From contig CAJUGI010000001.1 of NCBI GenBank assembly GCA_910586065.1, positions 124,001 through 188,000 of the forward strand: a DNA stretch of 64,000 nt, in the 5' to 3' direction. The position numbers and the translations under genes are program-made. Source of the DNA: an uncultured Christensenella sp. (GTDB lineage Bacteria; Bacillota; Clostridia; Christensenellales; Borkfalkiaceae). Below the pieces are notes generated by a model. The model searched no databases. It had not been told where the DNA came from and was given only the letters and a program-made list of their open reading frames with translations. The first letter of the stretch is position 1, and each line of letters starts with the position of its first letter. Below are positions 30,401 to 37,456 of this stretch, in pieces.

Positions 30401-32029
30401 GATTATGACGTTAATATTTCGGCGCAGGACGCGTTCGAACATTCCTTTTACGCGCTTGCGTTAGAAGAAAAACTCGCCCGTCTGGGAACTATGAGAAACG
30501 GACTGGGCAAGAAGGTTGAAGCGGCTTTAGACAAGTTTGAAAGAGCGGAGAAAAAAGAGCAGGAATTAAACGTTAAAAAGATTGAAAGTTTGTGTATGTC
30601 GAGGATTAATCCGGACGACGGCGACTTTGATTTTCTCGACGCGGACAAGGGATTTAAAACTTCTTTAAGGGCGCTGTTCAAAACGAGGGCCGCGGCAATT
30701 TTAAAACTGAAGCGGTGTCTTATTCTGTCGCCTTCGACGGCGAGCGTGCTTTTGAGACCCGAGGAGTTTTCGGAATTCGACGTTGCCATAATAGACGAGG
30801 CAAGCCAATTGGAGCCTGTCAATCTGTTGCCCGTACTGTTCCGTACGAGACAGTGCGTTATGGTCGGCGACGAATATCAGATGCCGCCTATTTCGCACTT
30901 TAAAGTTAAAAATATCGCCAGAATAAATAATTTTGACGAGGAACTTTCATTGGATACGGATATATCCGCTTTGAGCCTTGCGCTTGCCAACAATGCGTTC
31001 GATACCGAAGAGCTTGTTTGCCATTACAGAAGCAGAACGGAAACGCTTATTGCATTTTCGCAAAAGGAGTTTTACCCTTATATGCGTACTTTCCCCGCGG
31101 CGGTGCCGTTTGGCGAAGGGCTGGGCTTTAAAGATATTTTTGTGGAAAACGGTTATTGCGACGGAGGCGTGAACCCTGCGGAGGCCGAGGAAGTCGTAAA
31201 ATGCGTAAACGAGCATTTTGACAGATTCTTCGACGAAAAGACGGGCGTTTTGGCGCACTCGCTTGGCGTGGTTGCCTTCGGCGAGGCGCAACTCAGATAC
31301 ATCTTGTCGCTTATTGACAAGGATACAAAGCTTTATAACCGTATAAACACGGCTAAAACGAATTTTGACGACGTTGAAGAAAAACTTATTTTCTTTAAAA
31401 CTATAGAGAGCGTTCAGGGACAGGAGACGGAGAATCTTATACTTTCGCTCACATACGGCAGAGATAGAAACGGCGTTTTGCGGCTTATGTTCGGTGAGCT
31501 AAACCGCGACGCTCTGGGTAAGTGCATATTCAACGTTGCGGTAACGCGCGCGCAGAGCAGAGTGACCGTAATTCATTCGGTAAAGCCCGAAGAAATGGGA
31601 GGAAACCCGAGAATTGCGTTTATACGCGATTATTTGCTGCTTGTGCGCAGATTTTCGGAAGGCGGGCGCGGGCAGTTTTTGTCGGGAGTGCCCGAAAGGG
31701 GAGAACATTTTGTTAAAAGCGTTGCAAACTTTGTAATAGGGTGCGGTTATGATAAAGAGCGCGTGGTTATAAATTACGGCGTGACGGAAGGTTCGGTTAA
31801 GATTCCCGTGGCGGTTCTGTCGAAGGATTTGCAGACGGCGGAACTTGGAATATGGTGCGAACAGCCCGTTATGAAAAAGTATGACTTTTTTGATTACAAT
31901 TTAAGGTATTACCGCAGTTTGCAGGGGCGCGGATGGAATATGTACAGGGTGTTTGCGCACGACTGGACGGACAACCGTCGCCACGAAGAAGAGGCGCTTT
32001 TGAACGCTTTGAAAAAATACGTAAAATAA
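27497..32029 (+). CDS. Giant SF1 (UPF1/DNA2-like) helicase with degenerate C-terminal nuclease-like domain
   Basis: 1510 residues, GTG start after AAGAGGGA. The N-terminal region has a DUF4011-like signature (NPLFLGVGCLKW then PLLIFPVKLVR). Walker A GPPGTGKT is at 317-324, and a ~750-residue insertion separates it from DEAS (1100-1103). VGDEYQMPP (motif III), SVQGQETENLIL (motif V) and NVAVTRAQSR (motif VI) follow. The C-terminal ~110 residues resemble the Vsr-like MTES_1575/DUF559 endonuclease that often ends such helicases (RGWNMYRVFAHDW). However, the positions expected to hold the catalytic Asp and the acidic pair read KIPVAV and WCEQP, so the nuclease is probably inactive. Large SF1 helicases of this architecture are common in accessory and defence islands. 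Likely acts on DNA or RNA in the cytoplasm. Confidence 0.85.
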   Translation: MELLDNFINELLHINDARANKLIDVGNLFAAGNSADGEKAFKLWREGGNEGAVMLATAAARKGKLSNRTVLENSALTKTLVNNPKVEKWLWSNLNGVSDPKKLDGFIDGVYKELNLKGNNPLFLGVGCLKWETAVADGIEAVCSPLLIFPVKLVRGTQTSNVEIEFVDDDAYFNPCLIHRLRRDLSEYVSDNFPHPNGEGADFDAPVDLNVLGDGNLYFERVEKHVKNCSGGGAFEFYRNALVIAQYNHSDMCMYYDVRRNREKIYASPLVKKVFGGGAEQEPPAQDCGADFILPADSIQQKLIKRVARGESLIVKGPPGTGKTLTIANMIAALLSQGKRVLVASKKLSALGEINAKLPERLRKFVMLLDYETERQAAAVNPEEVKKELKKIVRGRREYVYDKTVTGAYAQTAAEKTDAVFELNSYYTAAFKEGDVAGGSYFDALDTYYKNDLPAAEFVKPEEAAKISRKEYNALYAKVGTAAKHFAKMSAVTGFEKCPWAECAKLEDTEGAIGEYAGFCRLWEKTRELLKPLFNAFPNIDFSGVPVGGIAGVASGNALDRINTGKLLSCEKIPFDSGELKELLKDCVDNPLSDSVEFFEENSDKCFEGVVNCGADGTLTPAEIEFIYANRGIFYRGNTVLTEGATGEKIEEVADKICELDLKRREAELDTLAVFALSDSKETDLIKKSFGALLPYKGAEEPKRFDFKAKGAFKKLAAISVRKNAKFKDIAGAIASYEEFLRLDGELCSLTHVLTKTFGRQLLKDELKCLFTVLAKSRLAGMTVKDYLESVKAVYPDLCACLEKCKIKRGVCDLNEFKAAVSAKLKFENLSGAVKKIAEAACLTEDISDVLSSARTFACLISFKELKEFENLAVDVCTDIIAKIKESGAEFAGCAEELSERFVNFGTKYFNNYYTRNAYVLTSVELDNFAACATDRTLVGAAAEYYSVITGENNALPLDKFFGFYERGDYDVNISAQDAFEHSFYALALEEKLARLGTMRNGLGKKVEAALDKFERAEKKEQELNVKKIESLCMSRINPDDGDFDFLDADKGFKTSLRALFKTRAAAILKLKRCLILSPSTASVLLRPEEFSEFDVAIIDEASQLEPVNLLPVLFRTRQCVMVGDEYQMPPISHFKVKNIARINNFDEELSLDTDISALSLALANNAFDTEELVCHYRSRTETLIAFSQKEFYPYMRTFPAAVPFGEGLGFKDIFVENGYCDGGVNPAEAEEVVKCVNEHFDRFFDEKTGVLAHSLGVVAFGEAQLRYILSLIDKDTKLYNRINTAKTNFDDVEEKLIFFKTIESVQGQETENLILSLTYGRDRNGVLRLMFGELNRDALGKCIFNVAVTRAQSRVTVIHSVKPEEMGGNPRIAFIRDYLLLVRRFSEGGRGQFLSGVPERGEHFVKSVANFVIGCGYDKERVVINYGVTEGSVKIPVAVLSKDLQTAELGIWCEQPVMKKYDFFDYNLRYYRSLQGRGWNMYRVFAHDWTDNRRHEEEALLNALKKYVK

Positions 32030-32044
32030 AAGGAGTTTAAATAT

Positions 32045-32821
32045 ATGGCAAAGCAGGAGCAGCAACAACAGAAATCCGAGCTTGAAAAAAGAGTTGACGC
32101 ACAGTATGAACAGGCGATGAACAAAATCAGGCAGGAACAGAACAAAAAGCGTATGGAGCAGGACAAACAGCAGTTTCTTGCAAAGCAACAGGAACTTGCC
32201 GAAACCGCGGCGGAAGTCATTATGGAATACGGCAGGGAAAACTATCTGTCGCAGATACTTATGACTTTTTTGGACGTATCCATTCAGATGGAGGGAGCTA
32301 TAAAGACGATGCAGGCGGTTGAAAAGGCAATGACCTGCATTGGGCAGGCGATGAACTGTATGGACAGCATACTTGATTCGTATAAGCTGATTTTGGAAGG
32401 CTCGATGGAGCATAAATACGGGTTCTGGCAACGCCGTAAAAATAAAAGACAGCTTAAAAAAGCCATATCAAACAACGTGGGCAGGATGATGCAGATTTGC
32501 GACAGCTTAGTGGGCAGTCAGGAACTTGCGCTGTCTGTGGCAACTTCTTTGGAAAAGGCAAGCAGAAAAATGCAGGCCGCTATGGAGAAAAACCAGAAAA
32601 AGCAGGCAAAGCGCCAGGCAAAATTGCACAAGGGAGAGCCGGCGCCCGCGGTTAATTCAACCAAGGCTGAACAGATGGTTAAAGCGATTGTAGAATCCAG
32701 AAACGGAAATTACGAAGAGCCGGTTTCGGGCGGCGGAGTTTCAGATTCGGGTACGGACGATAAGGCGCAACCCGCGGGCGGCGGAAGCGTTAAGGACAGC
32801 GGCATAGACGATATTATTTGA
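32045..32821 (+). CDS. Small basic/acidic coiled-coil protein (possible AAA substrate)
   Basis: 258 residues, no transmembrane segment. The N-terminal ~75 residues are Gln/Lys/Glu-rich coiled coil, then a methionine-rich amphipathic helix region (MEGAIKTMQAVEKAMTCIG). A strongly basic helix-rich stretch runs to about residue 205, and a flexible Gly/Asp-rich acidic tail ends SGIDDII. Basic helical core plus acidic tail, at this size, is the layout of Snf7/ESCRT-III and PspA-like proteins. Residue-level similarity is weak, so this is only a hypothesis. It sits 9 bases before a Vps4-like AAA ATPase, the enzyme class that remodels such polymers. Confidence 0.55.
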   Translation: MAKQEQQQQKSELEKRVDAQYEQAMNKIRQEQNKKRMEQDKQQFLAKQQELAETAAEVIMEYGRENYLSQILMTFLDVSIQMEGAIKTMQAVEKAMTCIGQAMNCMDSILDSYKLILEGSMEHKYGFWQRRKNKRQLKKAISNNVGRMMQICDSLVGSQELALSVATSLEKASRKMQAAMEKNQKKQAKRQAKLHKGEPAPAVNSTKAEQMVKAIVESRNGNYEEPVSGGGVSDSGTDDKAQPAGGGSVKDSGIDDII

Positions 32822-32830
32822 GGTTTTTAA

Positions 32831-33988
32831 ATGTCAGGTTTAGGTAAAAATGCGGGCGGAAAGGCGCAGAATGAAGAGAGTCTGGACGAATTAAAGGTTG
32901 AGTTTGAGGAATCGAAAAACAAAATCCGCAAACTGGTTGACGGCAGAAAGGACAAAAAGGATATTCCCTCCGAGGAAAAAAGTAAGCTGAGCACCGAGTA
33001 TTTAAGGGCTTCGATGCTCGCAAAAAAAATTGCCTCGCGCACGACGGATAATGCGGAGGCGGAAAAATATAAGGATTATTCCAAAAAACTCGGCGACACG
33101 GCGGCTTCTTACGGTTCTTCGGTTAAAAGTAAAATTCCCGACACCACTTTCGACGACGTAAAAGGACTTGATGACGTTAAGAAGATAGTGGAAAGCTTTG
33201 TATTTATGGCGGAAAATCCGCAGATTATGAAACATTACCGTTTGGAAGGCGGGCTTGGAATGATGATGTACGGCGCGCCCGGCACGGGTAAAACGATGTT
33301 TGCCGAAGCGCTTGCAAACAAATTGCAGTTGCCGCTGTTTATCGTAACACCTGCGGACATATACAAATCCTACGTGGGCGCTTCGGAACAGGCGGTAAGA
33401 CAGATTTTTGAAGAGATTGACGCGTGTCCCGACGGCGCTATTCTGTTCGTGGACGAGTGTGAATCGATTTTTTCGCGCAGAACGCAGGACACAAAGGATT
33501 ATAAGTCGGCGGTTACAACCGAGCTTTTGCAACGCTTAAACGGTTTCGGCGTGGACGGTTCAAAAAGAATTCTGGTGGGCGCGACCAACCGCCCGCAGGA
33601 CATAGACCCAGCGTATCTGAGATATAAAAGGTTTTCGCACAGGGTGCACGTAACTCCGCCCGATTTGGAGGCGAAGCGCGCAATTTTAGAGGGCAAATTG
33701 AAGGGGATAGAGCTTGACGGCATAACCGTTGAAGAAATTTTACAGCGTACCGAGTGCACGCGGGAAATTGAGCTGCCGGTCGGCAGAGTAACCGTAAAGG
33801 ACGCGTATTATTCCGCCGCAGACATCTGCGGGCTGGTGGAGGAGGCTTGCCGCCTTGCGCTTGAAAGGTTGCAGGAGATGAAATCGACGTTGCCGATTCC
33901 GCTTACCAAGGACTTTTTCGACAAGGCCTTTGAAAAAATAAAACCCAGCATTTCGGCACAGCTTTTAAAGGAATACGAAAATTTTTAA
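32831..33988 (+). CDS. Vps4/katanin-like AAA ATPase
   Basis: 385 residues. Residues ~15-90 are a helical region (ending AEKYKDYSKKLGD) that could be an MIT-like three-helix bundle. The linker TFDDVKGLDDVKK leads into a single AAA domain: Walker A GAPGTGKT (148-155), pore-loop region YKSYVGASE, Walker B LFVDECES (D208/E209), and sensor-1 GATNRP. The C-terminal KIKPSISAQLLKEYENF closely resembles the last helix of the classic Vps4/katanin/CDC48 clade. The usual arginine-finger segment after Walker B is shortened. Last gene of the operon, immediately before a strong terminator. It probably unfolds or disassembles a partner protein, the two coiled-coil proteins being obvious candidates. Confidence 0.85.
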   Translation: MSGLGKNAGGKAQNEESLDELKVEFEESKNKIRKLVDGRKDKKDIPSEEKSKLSTEYLRASMLAKKIASRTTDNAEAEKYKDYSKKLGDTAASYGSSVKSKIPDTTFDDVKGLDDVKKIVESFVFMAENPQIMKHYRLEGGLGMMMYGAPGTGKTMFAEALANKLQLPLFIVTPADIYKSYVGASEQAVRQIFEEIDACPDGAILFVDECESIFSRRTQDTKDYKSAVTTELLQRLNGFGVDGSKRILVGATNRPQDIDPAYLRYKRFSHRVHVTPPDLEAKRAILEGKLKGIELDGITVEEILQRTECTREIELPVGRVTVKDAYYSAADICGLVEEACRLALERLQEMKSTLPIPLTKDFFDKAFEKIKPSISAQLLKEYENF

Positions 33989-34000
33989 ACAAAATAAAAA

Positions 34001-34037
34001 GCCGCGCGCGGGCGTTTGCCCGCGCGCGGCGCTTTTT
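34001..34037 (+). terminator. Strong terminator of the ten-gene operon
   Basis: Perfect 13-bp GC-only stem, 34001-34013 with 34018-34030, loop GTTT, then GCTTTTTT. On the minus strand the stem is followed by a T-rich run as well, so it also serves the convergent SDR gene. Confidence 0.93.
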
Positions 34038-34049
34038 TATTGCTATTAT

Positions 34050-34850
34050 TTATTTGGGCTGTTTGCCGATATAAGCGAGTATGCCGCCGTCAACGTACAG
34101 AATGTGTCCGTTTACCGCGTTAGAAGCATCGGAAGCAAGGAATACCGCAGGACCTGCAAGCTCTTCGGCTTCAAGCCATCTGCCCGCGGGGGTTTTTGCG
34201 ATTATAAAGCTGTCGAAAGGGTGACGGCTGCCGTCGGGCTGTCTTTCCCTGAGCGGCGCAGTTTGCGGAGTTGCAATGTAACCGGGACCTATGCCGTTGC
34301 ACTGGATGTTGTATTCGCCGTACTCAGAGCAAATGTTTTTAGTAAGCATTTTAAGCCCGCCCTTAGCCGCGGCGTAAGCCGAAACGGTTTCTCTGCCGAG
34401 TTCGGACATCATCGAACAGATGTTAATAATTTTGCCGTGACCTTTTTTAATCATAGAGGGGATAACCGCTTTAGACATAATGAACGGGCCGTTAAGGTCG
34501 ATATCGATTACCTGTCTGAACTGCGCGGCGGTCATTTCGCACATAGGGATACGCTTTATTATGCCCGCGTTGTTTACGAGGATATCGATAACGCCGACTT
34601 CCTTTTCGATTTTTGCGACCATAGCGTTTACGCCGTCTTCGTTGGTTACGTCGCAAACGTAGCCGTGCGCTTTAATTCCTTCGGCTTTGTAGGCCGCTAC
34701 CCCTTTTTTTACGAGGTCTTCGTTTATGTCGTTGAAAACGATTGTTGCGCCCGCTTTAGCCATGCCGGCGGCAATGGCGAAACCTATGCCGTAGGAAGCG
34801 CCCGTAACAAGAGCGATTTTACCGTCGAGCCTGAAATCTTTCATTTCCAT
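34050..34850 (-). CDS. Short-chain dehydrogenase, gluconate 5-dehydrogenase-like
   Basis: 266-residue classical SDR that oxidises or reduces a sugar acid with NAD(P). The cofactor motif is TGASYGIG, with NNAG, a catalytic serine in NICSM and YAAAK. The C-terminal segment (GPGYIATPQTAPLRE, HPFDSFIIAKTP, YVDGGILAYIGK) is typical of gluconate 5-dehydrogenase (IdnO/Gno) and close relatives such as KduD. With pectinase genes nearby and a keto-deoxygluconate permease downstream, a role in uronate/gluconate breakdown fits. The start at 34850 follows AAAGGAG. A TATAAT-like -10 lies about 50 bases upstream on the minus strand. Confidence 0.88.
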   Translation of the reverse strand: MEMKDFRLDGKIALVTGASYGIGFAIAAGMAKAGATIVFNDINEDLVKKGVAAYKAEGIKAHGYVCDVTNEDGVNAMVAKIEKEVGVIDILVNNAGIIKRIPMCEMTAAQFRQVIDIDLNGPFIMSKAVIPSMIKKGHGKIINICSMMSELGRETVSAYAAAKGGLKMLTKNICSEYGEYNIQCNGIGPGYIATPQTAPLRERQPDGSRHPFDSFIIAKTPAGRWLEAEELAGPAVFLASDASNAVNGHILYVDGGILAYIGKQPK

Positions 34851-35045
34851 AAATAATTTTTCTCCTTTATCTTTGCAAAAAAATTTTATAAGTTAATTAT
34901 AGCACGTTTTTTTGTTTTGTACAGGGGGTAATGGAAAAAATTACCGGTCAAAGTGCAAAAAATTGCCGAATTTTGGTTATAAAATTGCTTGCCGGCAATT
35001 GATACACGGCTGCTAAAAGTTTTAAATAAATCTTATTTTCAACGG

Positions 35046-35075
35046 TTGACACGTGAAATGTTGATTTGTTATAAT
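35046..35075 (+). promoter_or_regulatory. Sigma-A promoter of the Na/Pi cotransporter gene
   Basis: TTGACA (35046-35051), 18-base spacer, TATAAT (35070-35075). Transcription would start about 15 bases before the riboswitch-like element. The rest of the 34851-35275 spacer holds no gene. Confidence 0.85.
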
Positions 35076-35097
35076 GTTATTGACAAAAGATATTGCC

Positions 35098-35190
35098 TTT
35101 AAAGGGGAGTAGAAAGCGTTTTTTAAACGTGCGCTAACCGTCAATACGGTATGAAAATACTCGGTAACGCTTAAATTTCGAGACTTTTAC
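35098..35190 (+). promoter_or_regulatory. yybP-ykoY-type (manganese) riboswitch aptamer
   Basis: AAAGGGGAGTAG (35101-35112) matches the conserved P1/L1 segment of the yybP-ykoY class. CGTCAATACG (35139-35148) with a GAAA-capped hairpin and CGGT (about 35162-35165) matches the second conserved loop region. CGAGACTTTT (35179-35188) can close P1 with AAAGG. CGTTT...AAACG forms the intervening short helix. The layout parallels the Lactococcus yybP aptamer, but the fourth helix appears short or absent. Known members sense Mn2+. Identification is from memory of the consensus. Confidence 0.75.
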
Positions 35191-35230
35191 TGAATTTTTA
35201 AAAAGTTCTGTAAAGGTCTCTTATTTTTTA
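35180..35230 (+). terminator. Leader terminator overlapping the riboswitch
   Basis: A 15-bp stem, 35180-35194 with 35206-35220 (one G-T pair, one mismatch), is followed by TTATTTTTT. Its left arm contains the CTTTT that closes aptamer helix P1, so folding of aptamer and terminator should be mutually exclusive. Metal binding would then switch transcription on. Confidence 0.8.
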
Positions 35231-35275
35231 AAAAAGATTTTACTGAATATACTAAAAATAAGTGAGGATTATTAA

Positions 35276-36955
35276 ATGGATACGGTAGCTGTTATTACTT
35301 CGGTACTGTCTCTTATAGCAGGCGTGGGGATTTTTTTAATCGCCTGTTCGATGATGAGTTCAAATCTCGAAGCACTGGGCAGCCGCAAATTGAAATCGCT
35401 GTTTTCAAAGGCGTCTAAAAGCAAGCTTTTGGGAGTGGGCGTGGGCGCCGCAACAACGGCTGTTATTCAGAGTTCGAGCGCGACTTCGGTTATGGTAATC
35501 GGTTTCGTTAACGCGGGCATTATGACGCTTGCGCAGGCGGCAACCGTTATTTTCGGTGCGAACATAGGTACTACCATAACAGGACAAATCGTTTCTTTGG
35601 GATTATTCGGCGACAACACCGTTTCGACTTCGGCGATTTTCGCTTCTTTTGCAGGTGTAGGCGCGTTTATTCTGGCGTTTGCAAAGAAGGATAAAGTCCG
35701 CAAAATAGGCGGCATCACGGCCGGCTTCGGTATGCTGTTTGCAGGACTTTCGATGATGAGCGGGGCTATGTCGTATTTTTCCGGACTGGACTCGGTTAAA
35801 AACTTTTTGGCTATGTTCAAAAATCCTGTTTTGCTTGTGCTGACGGGCGCGCTTCTCACAGCTTTGGTGCAGAGTTCTTCTGTTATGACGTCAATGGCCA
35901 TAACAATGGTTGTAACTGGACTTATTTCGCTAAATCAGGGCATTTACATTACTATGGGCTCGAACATAGGAACGTGCGTAACCGCGCTAATCGCCGGGTT
36001 AACCAGCACAAAAAACGCAAAGCGTACGGCGTTGATTCATCTCATTTTCAATGTGAGCGGCGTGGTCGTGTTTATGCTCATAGGGCTTTTTATGGGGTTC
36101 GGCGGAGTGGACTACGGATATTTGTTCGGCGCAATGTTCCCCAATGCGCCGCAGATTCAGCTTTCGATGTTTCATACCGTTTTCAATTTGATTACGGTAA
36201 TAATCGTACTTCCGCTTACGAATGTGCTTGTTAAGCTGGTTATAAAAATCGTGCCGGATAAAAACGAAAATCAAAAAAGCTCTTCCGAACCGCGTTTCCG
36301 CTTTGTCGAAGAGCATATGCTGCGCACGCCGCCGTTGGCCGTTCAGCAGGTTAAAAACGAAATTATAGAGATGGCCGATACCGCAATGACGAATTTTGAC
36401 GCCGCCTGCGAAATTGTGTGTACGCTCGATTATAAAAACGCGGAGGAATTCCGTTTGCGTGAAAACCGGCTGAACTTTTTGAATAAGGAACTTGTGAAAT
36501 TTATCGTAAGACTGTTAAAGGAAGATTTGAACGAGAAGGACAGGATTTATCTGACGACGGCGATACGTTCGATAACCGATTTGGAGCGTGTTGGCGATTA
36601 CGCCGAAAACATAGTGGAGTACGCCGATAAACTTAAAGAGGCTGGAGAAAGTTTTTCGGAAACAGCGGTAAAAGAGATAGCCGAACTCAATAAACTTGTG
36701 AAAAAGCTGTACGGCGAAGTTGTCGCGGCTTATAAAAACGTTGATAAAAAGGCGCTTGCCGAAGCTTATAAAACCGAAGATACGATTGATAAGGTGACCG
36801 AAAGTATGACGCAGCGCCATGTCGGACGTTTGAGCGCCGGAGAATGCACTGCGGACGTGGGCGCTCAATATCTTTCGTTTTCCGCAAATGCAGAGCGTGT
36901 GGCGGACCACTTTATAAACCTTGCCAACGCTATAAAACCACTTTTGAAAAATTAA
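35276..36955 (+). CDS. Na+/phosphate cotransporter family protein with PhoU-like C-terminus
   Basis: 559-residue membrane protein. Two inverted halves each carry the Gln-Ser-Ser-Ser signature of the NptA/SLC34 family: VIQSSSATSVMV near residue 65 and LVQSSSVMTSMA near residue 200. There are about eight or nine hydrophobic segments up to residue ~320. The C-terminal ~220 residues are helical and PhoU-like (LTTAIRSITDLERVGDYAENI). Start 35276 follows GTGAGGA. Expected role: Na+-driven phosphate uptake or efflux, tuned by its PhoU part. The leader appears to carry a manganese-type riboswitch, which is unusual for this family. Confidence 0.9.
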   Translation: MDTVAVITSVLSLIAGVGIFLIACSMMSSNLEALGSRKLKSLFSKASKSKLLGVGVGAATTAVIQSSSATSVMVIGFVNAGIMTLAQAATVIFGANIGTTITGQIVSLGLFGDNTVSTSAIFASFAGVGAFILAFAKKDKVRKIGGITAGFGMLFAGLSMMSGAMSYFSGLDSVKNFLAMFKNPVLLVLTGALLTALVQSSSVMTSMAITMVVTGLISLNQGIYITMGSNIGTCVTALIAGLTSTKNAKRTALIHLIFNVSGVVVFMLIGLFMGFGGVDYGYLFGAMFPNAPQIQLSMFHTVFNLITVIIVLPLTNVLVKLVIKIVPDKNENQKSSSEPRFRFVEEHMLRTPPLAVQQVKNEIIEMADTAMTNFDAACEIVCTLDYKNAEEFRLRENRLNFLNKELVKFIVRLLKEDLNEKDRIYLTTAIRSITDLERVGDYAENIVEYADKLKEAGESFSETAVKEIAELNKLVKKLYGEVVAAYKNVDKKALAEAYKTEDTIDKVTESMTQRHVGRLSAGECTADVGAQYLSFSANAERVADHFINLANAIKPLLKN

Positions 36956-36961
36956 AGTTAT

Positions 36962-37288
36962 TTAAATATTGTCTTTATAATACGTTCCCCAGTCAATCAT
37001 AGCATTGAAAACGGAATTTAAAGTTTTTCCGAGTTCGGTAAGCGAATATTCCACGCGCGGCGGCACTTCGGCAAATATTTCGCGGTTAATAAGTCCGTCG
37101 CTTTCCAATGCGCGCAGGTTATCGGTTAAAACTTTTTTGCTTATCGCGGGAATCGTCTTTAAAAAGTCGGAAAATCTTTGCTTTTCTTCGTAAATCAGAT
37201 TGCGTATTATGAGAAGTTTCCACTTGTTGCCTATAAGCCGTACGGTGGTGGCTACGGGGCACTCGGGCAGTTCTTCTTTTGTCAGCAT
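36962..37288 (-). CDS. HxlR-family winged-helix regulator
   Basis: 108 residues with the family signature CPVATTVRLIGNKWK at 10-24, then the winged helix (FSDFLKTIPAISKKVLTDNLRALE). The single cysteine at position 10 sits where HxlR members often sense electrophiles or redox change. It is divergent from the cupin gene and separated from the Na/Pi gene stop by 6 bases, convergently. It probably regulates the cupin and itself. Confidence 0.9.
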   Translation of the reverse strand: MLTKEELPECPVATTVRLIGNKWKLLIIRNLIYEEKQRFSDFLKTIPAISKKVLTDNLRALESDGLINREIFAEVPPRVEYSLTELGKTLNSVFNAMIDWGTYYKDNI

Positions 37289-37309
37289 AAAATCACCTCT
37301 TTTTATTTT

Positions 37310-37338
37310 AAATTAGCATAACTAAAGGATATTGTCAA
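37310..37338 (-). promoter_or_regulatory. Promoter of the HxlR-family gene
   Basis: On the minus strand: TTGACA (37338-37333), 17-base spacer, TAATTT (37315-37310). Confidence 0.7.
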
Positions 37339-37357
37339 TAGTTCAAAAAAGAAACCT

Positions 37358-37393
37358 GGTAACAAAACTATTATCTGATAATAAAAAGGTAAC
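37358..37393. promoter_or_regulatory. Candidate HxlR operator
   Basis: Perfect palindrome TATTATC-T-GATAATA (37369-37383), flanked symmetrically by direct copies of GGTAAC (37358-37363 and 37388-37393). It lies between the two divergent promoters. Confidence 0.5.
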
Positions 37394-37397
37394 GTTC

Positions 37398-37426
37398 TTG
37401 TATTCTGTTTTTACCTCTGTTATATT
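37398..37426 (+). promoter_or_regulatory. Promoter of the cupin gene
   Basis: TTGTAT (37398-37403), 17-base spacer, TATATT (37421-37426), directly downstream of the candidate operator. Confidence 0.65.
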
Positions 37427-37456
37427 GTTGGCGTAATCTAATTCAGGAGGTTTTTT

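Noticed and set aside
12616-33988. Restriction-modification, BREX or DISARM assignment of the operon
   Set aside because: No DNA methyltransferase, PglZ, DUF1998 or PLD nuclease motif is visible in any of the ten proteins.
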